Positions 61,062 through 64,000 of a DNA stretch of 64,000 nucleotides are shown piece by piece; positions within the stretch are counted from its first letter, which is position 1, and the number at the start of each line of letters is the position of its first letter. Below the pieces are notes generated by a model. The model saw nothing but the letters and a program-made list of their open reading frames with translations. It did not search any database and was not told the DNA's origin. Source of the DNA: Rhodococcus erythropolis NBRC 15567 (GTDB lineage Bacteria; Actinomycetota; Actinomycetes; Mycobacteriales; Mycobacteriaceae); assembly GCF_001552595.1 (NCBI RefSeq), contig NZ_BCRM01000001.1, positions 62,001-126,000 on the forward strand, written 5' to 3'. A program made the translations under genes and the position numbers.

Positions 61062-61868
61062 ATGAAGATCTCACGTGTATTCACAGCAGTTCTGGCAATG
61101 CTCATGACAGTCGCGGCCGGACTGATCTTCGGTTCCGGTGCTGCGGTGGCAGGCCCCAAGCCAACTGTCGTTCTGGTTCACGGAGCCTTTGCCGACGCCA
61201 CCAGTTGGGACGGAGTTGCCGCCGACCTACGCTCGCGTGGCTATCGCGTCGTGACGCCGGACAATCCTCTGCGCGGGCCGGCTTACGACGCGTCCGTGAT
61301 CGAGAAGACGGTTGCGGACATCGACGGCCCCGTCGTTCTCGTCGGGCACTCGTACGGCGGCGCGGTGATCACCAATGTCCACGATCCGAAAGTCCAGTCG
61401 CTGGTCTACATCGCGGCGTTCGGTCCGGTGGAGGGTGAGCCGGTACAGATCACGATCGACCCGATTCGATTCCCTGGCAGCCAATTGCTTCCTCCCGCTC
61501 TGGGATTGAAGATCGTCGACGATCCTCACGCGATCGGCGGGAAGAACGTCGACGGCTACGTCACGGACGAGTATTTCCATTCCGTCTTCGCTCAAGACGT
61601 TTCCGACGAGACGGCGGCAACCATGTTGGCTCACCAGAAGTCCGCCGCTTTGTGGGCGAACCTCGAACTCGGCGGGCCACCGTCGTGGGCGAACACACCG
61701 AGCTGGTATCTGGTCGCCGGTGAGGATCGCGTGATCCCAGCTTCGGCGCAGCGGTTCATGGCAAACCGGATGGGCGCGAACACCAGCGAACTCCCGACCT
61801 CCCATGCCTCGCTGGTCTCACAGCCAGGGGCAGTGGCAGACGTGATCGTGGCGGCCGCTCACGGGTGA
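61062..61868 (+). CDS. Secreted alpha/beta hydrolase
   Basis: A 268-residue hydrolase with a signal peptide (cleavage near AVAG30). The oxyanion region is VLVHGAFADATSW. The nucleophile is in VLVGHSYGGAV, the acid in AGEDRVIP and the histidine in TSHASLVSQP. This is the pattern of the esterase/haloperoxidase-like family often annotated alpha/beta hydrolase in actinobacteria. GAAGGA precedes the ATG. The divergent AraC gene may regulate it. The substrate is unknown. Confidence 0.88.
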   Translation: MKISRVFTAVLAMLMTVAAGLIFGSGAAVAGPKPTVVLVHGAFADATSWDGVAADLRSRGYRVVTPDNPLRGPAYDASVIEKTVADIDGPVVLVGHSYGGAVITNVHDPKVQSLVYIAAFGPVEGEPVQITIDPIRFPGSQLLPPALGLKIVDDPHAIGGKNVDGYVTDEYFHSVFAQDVSDETAATMLAHQKSAALWANLELGGPPSWANTPSWYLVAGEDRVIPASAQRFMANRMGANTSELPTSHASLVSQPGAVADVIVAAAHG

Positions 61869-61898
61869 GTGTGCGACCGCCACGAAAGTAGAACAGGG

Positions 61899-63089
61899 TC
61901 AGGCGGAAACGATTACCGAGGAGCCGTGTCCGAACAGACCTTGGTTGGCGGTGATACCGATGCGGGCGCCTTCGACCTGACGGCCTTCGGCTTGTCCGCG
62001 CAGCTGCCAGGTGAGCTCGCACACCTGCGCAAGTGCCTGTGCGGGAACGGCTTCGCCGAAGCATGCGAGACCGCCGGACGGATTGACCGGGATGCGCCCC
62101 CCGATACTGGTGTCACCCGCACGCAGAAGGTGCTCGGCCTCGCCCCGCTTGCACAGCGCGAGGTCTTCGATCCAGTCCAGTTCCACCGAGGTAGCGAGGT
62201 CGTAGACCTCGGCGACGTCGACGTCTTCGGGAGAGATCCCGGCTTCCTCGTACGCGGCGTAGCCGATGGATTCCTTGAACGTGCGCTCCGGAGCCGGGAC
62301 GGCGGAGCTGGAATCGGTGGAGAAGTTCGGCATATCCATGATCGTCTGCGGGAACGTCGGCGTGACCGTCGAAATAGCCTTGATGCGAACAGGTTCCGCG
62401 ATGCCCATCTTGCGGGCGTATTCCATCGACGTCAGCAAGATTGCGGCGCCGCCGTCGGACGTCGCGCAGATGTCGAGCAGGTGAAGGGGATTGGACACCA
62501 CGGGGGAGGCCAACACGTTCTCGACGGTGACTTCCTTGCGGTAGCGCGCATTCGGATTATTGAGCCCGTGCTTGGCGTTCTTGACCTTCACGTTGGCGAA
62601 GTCCTCCGCGGTGGCGCCGTAGAGGTCGATGCGACGACGCGCGTTGAGCGCGAAGTACGCCGGGTTGGTCATACCCATGAGGCGGAAGCGCAGCCAGTCC
62701 GGGTCGTCCCAACGCTCACCGGCGACGGGAGCGAGGAAACCCTTGGGGGTGGTGTCCGCGCCGACGACCAGGGCAACTTCGCTGAGGCCGGCCAGGATTC
62801 GTGCGCGAGCGGTGTCGAGTGCCTGGGCTCCCGTCGCGCACGCTGCGTACGACGTGGCGACGCGAGCGCCGTTCCAGCCGAGGGCCTGAGCGAACGTGGC
62901 TCCGGCGACGTATCCGCCGTAACCGTTGCGGACAGTTTCGCCGCCGACGATGAAGTCGACGTCCTGCCAATTCACACCCGAATCGGCGAGCGCGGCGCGA
63001 GCGGCGGCAACGCCGTATTTCACGAACGACTGCCCCCACTTGCCCCAGGGGTGCATACCGACACCGAGTACTGCGACGTCCTTGCTCAT
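61899..63089 (-). CDS. Thiolase-fold lipid-transfer protein (Ltp/SCP-X type)
   Basis: A 396-residue thiolase-superfamily protein. The N-terminal half has VATSYAACATG with Cys84 at the nucleophile position. The C-terminal half has VEVYDLATSVELDW, NPSGGLACFGEAVPA and ITANQGLFGHGSS. Paired Ltp/DUF35 proteins in mycobacteria and rhodococci act in sterol side-chain breakdown as thiolases or retro-aldolases. It overlaps the DUF35 stop as ATGA. The pair resembles Rv3522 (ltp4)/Rv3521. A KstR-like box lies before the pair. Confidence 0.87.
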   Translation of the reverse strand: MSKDVAVLGVGMHPWGKWGQSFVKYGVAAARAALADSGVNWQDVDFIVGGETVRNGYGGYVAGATFAQALGWNGARVATSYAACATGAQALDTARARILAGLSEVALVVGADTTPKGFLAPVAGERWDDPDWLRFRLMGMTNPAYFALNARRRIDLYGATAEDFANVKVKNAKHGLNNPNARYRKEVTVENVLASPVVSNPLHLLDICATSDGGAAILLTSMEYARKMGIAEPVRIKAISTVTPTFPQTIMDMPNFSTDSSSAVPAPERTFKESIGYAAYEEAGISPEDVDVAEVYDLATSVELDWIEDLALCKRGEAEHLLRAGDTSIGGRIPVNPSGGLACFGEAVPAQALAQVCELTWQLRGQAEGRQVEGARIGITANQGLFGHGSSVIVSA

Positions 63090-63562
63090 GACTGCGACTC
63101 CTGATCAGCTGCGGCGACAGGCTTCCAGCGCCACGTCGTACGTACTCCGGTTTCGTCGGTGTACAGCGGCTCGACAACCAATTCGACGGTATTGCCGACC
63201 TTGAGATCGTCGACGCCGAATCCGTCGGCCACCTGGCCGAGGATGACGATCCCCTCGGGCAGCTCGACTGCTGCGAGAGCAAAAGGCTCGTACGGATCCG
63301 AGCGCGGGATGTACGGCGGCGGGGGCTGGTACTGCGCGTCGGTGTACGACCAGACAGTGCCGCGGCGGGAGAGTTCCACGTCGTCGAACTCCTCGCTGAA
63401 GCAGCTCGGGTTCTTGCAGAACGTCGCCTCACGAGGGAAGGAAATGGTGCCGCAGGATTGGCACTTCGTGCCGATCAGAGCAGGTTCGTCGCCGGTGGTG
63501 AACCAACCCTCTACTGCAGGTGTCACACTCCCGTTCGGCGCCGGCGTTGCAGTCTCGCTCAT
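63086..63562 (-). CDS. Zn-ribbon / OB-fold DUF35 protein, partner of the Ltp thiolase
   Basis: A 158-residue protein with a rubredoxin-like zinc ribbon (Cys34, Cys37, Cys49, Cys54) followed by an OB-fold (GTVWSYTDAQYQPP; FALAAVELPEGIVILGQV). DUF35 proteins form complexes with Ltp thiolases and help place acyl-CoA substrates. The ATG has GAGG six bases upstream. It is the first gene of a two-gene unit, with a KstR-type box 62 bases before the start. Confidence 0.88.
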   Translation of the reverse strand: MSETATPAPNGSVTPAVEGWFTTGDEPALIGTKCQSCGTISFPREATFCKNPSCFSEEFDDVELSRRGTVWSYTDAQYQPPPPYIPRSDPYEPFALAAVELPEGIVILGQVADGFGVDDLKVGNTVELVVEPLYTDETGVRTTWRWKPVAAADQESQS

Positions 63563-63623
63563 GCAATCCTCATCTGGTTGGCGAGCCTGATCCGGGGGAT
63601 CGTGGGCCCGCTGTGCCGCTTAC

Positions 63624-63637
63624 TGGAACAGGTTGCA
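63624..63637. promoter_or_regulatory. KstR-like operator before the DUF35/Ltp genes
   Basis: TGGAACAGGTTGCA fits all eight fixed positions of TnnAACnnGTTnnA, the published KstR motif for cholesterol-regulon genes, and 10 of 14 of the full palindrome. Confidence 0.5.
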
Positions 63638-63703
63638 GTATTACACGATTTTGGCCGCTGACGGGCAAAAATTTTCGCTGAGTGGGACGCTGCCGGAACG
63701 CAG

Positions 63704-63742
63704 ACGGCCCCGCCGGGCAGACGAGTCTGCAGGCGGGGCCGT
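63704..63742 (-). terminator. Terminator after the FprA-like gene
   Basis: Arms ACGGCCCCGCC and GGCGGGGCCGT form an 11-bp stem, with a small inner AGAC/GTCT pair in the loop. It lies 33 bases beyond the stop of the minus-strand gene at the right edge. Confidence 0.65.
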
Positions 63743-63774
63743 GTGCGTGAAAGTAGCTGTTTACCTGTAGCGGA

Positions 63775-64000
63775 TCACCGGGCGCGAACGGGTCGACCGA
63801 ATCGACGCGTCGGTTTCACCCGGGCCGCAGCGTCGAGGATGGAGGTGATCTCGACCTGATCCAGAACCTTTTCGCGGACACGGTCGTGCGCAGCGCCGCG
63901 TTCCAGTTCCGCCTTGTCGATGGCGTGCCAGCCCTCGCGGTCGACTACGTCGGACTGTCGCGCCCGGACCAGACGATCGACTGCGGAGTCGTCGGCGACC
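63775..64000 (-). CDS. C-terminus of an FprA-type NADPH-ferredoxin (adrenodoxin-like) reductase
   Basis: The minus-strand frame is open from the window edge to a TGA at 63775-63777, giving the last 74 residues. The stretch SDVVDREGWHAIDKAELERG, then VREKVLDQVEITSILDAA, fits the C-terminal pattern W..ID..E...G....R.K of adrenodoxin-reductase-like flavoproteins (FprA). These pass electrons from NADPH to ferredoxins. The end PTRRFGRPVRAR is basic. Only the tail is visible, so the family is an inference. Confidence 0.6.
   Translation of the reverse strand, partial: VADDSAVDRLVRARQSDVVDREGWHAIDKAELERGAAHDRVREKVLDQVEITSILDAAARVKPTRRFGRPVRAR

Noticed and set aside
61869-63104. 411-residue plus-strand frame opposite the Ltp thiolase
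   Set aside because: It mirrors the thiolase gene almost exactly and lacks any known domain.

Overview
The window looks like chromosome from a mycolic-acid actinomycete, most likely Rhodococcus of the R. erythropolis / R. qingshengii type. The reasons are a G+C content judged by eye at roughly 60-65%, frequent GTG starts, many ATGA-type overlaps, DtxR/IdeR-like and KstR-like operator sequences, a CmtR-type metal sensor, Tat-dependent lipoproteins and lipid-degradation families. No rRNA, tRNA, insertion sequence, phage gene or CRISPR array was seen. Coding density is very high and no gene-free stretch exceeds about 260 bases.

Left part (1-12 kb): an incomplete DapB-like dehydrogenase and an AhpD-like protein face a tightly coupled six-gene minus-strand operon: flavin monooxygenase, serine hydrolase, zinc alcohol dehydrogenase, acyl-CoA synthetase, amidohydrolase and short-chain dehydrogenase. 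A TetR gene diverges from it. The content resembles the mycobacterial mymA operon or a ketone/lactone catabolic pathway. Next come a second TetR gene, an exported agmatine-deiminase-type lipoprotein and a small membrane protein.

Iron region (12-28.3 kb): a double-length AraC regulator (cupin-HTH-cupin-HTH in one chain) diverges from a siderophore-interacting reductase and a siderophore-binding lipoprotein. Two half-size ABC transporters of IrtA/IrtB type follow. After them lies a three-gene operon of a divergent glutamate-synthase-like protein (1822 aa), a CysJ-like diflavin reductase and a HemS/HmuS-like haem protein. Iron-box-like sequences precede the reductase gene and the three-gene operon. 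This operon is my best candidate for an undescribed system.

Middle (28-44 kb): an exported ParB-like protein, a 3-hydroxybutyryl-CoA dehydrogenase with its TetR regulator and a nested 38-bp palindrome, two unknown genes, a proline iminopeptidase, a TetR/hydrolase pair with two matching operators, a Tat-exported EEP-family phosphodiesterase, an MFS exporter convergent with a second siderophore-binding lipoprotein, a transglutaminase-like protein, a ComB-like phosphatase, and an operon of RHH regulator, DUF4097 protein and DrrAB-type ABC transporter with a strong palindromic operator.

Right part (43.4-64 kb): a CHAP-domain protein, an acyl-ACP thioesterase, a CmtR/cation-transporter pair, an SRPBCC protein, a DUF7144 membrane protein, two tandem GAP-family proteins coupled to a SulP transporter, a MalT-type LuxR regulator with a BrkB-like protein, an asparagine/aspartate operon (aspA, permease, asparaginase) under a FadR-type regulator, an ankyrin lipoprotein coupled to that regulator, an AraC regulator, a secreted alpha/beta hydrolase, a thiolase/DUF35 pair behind a KstR-like box, and the end of an FprA-type reductase.
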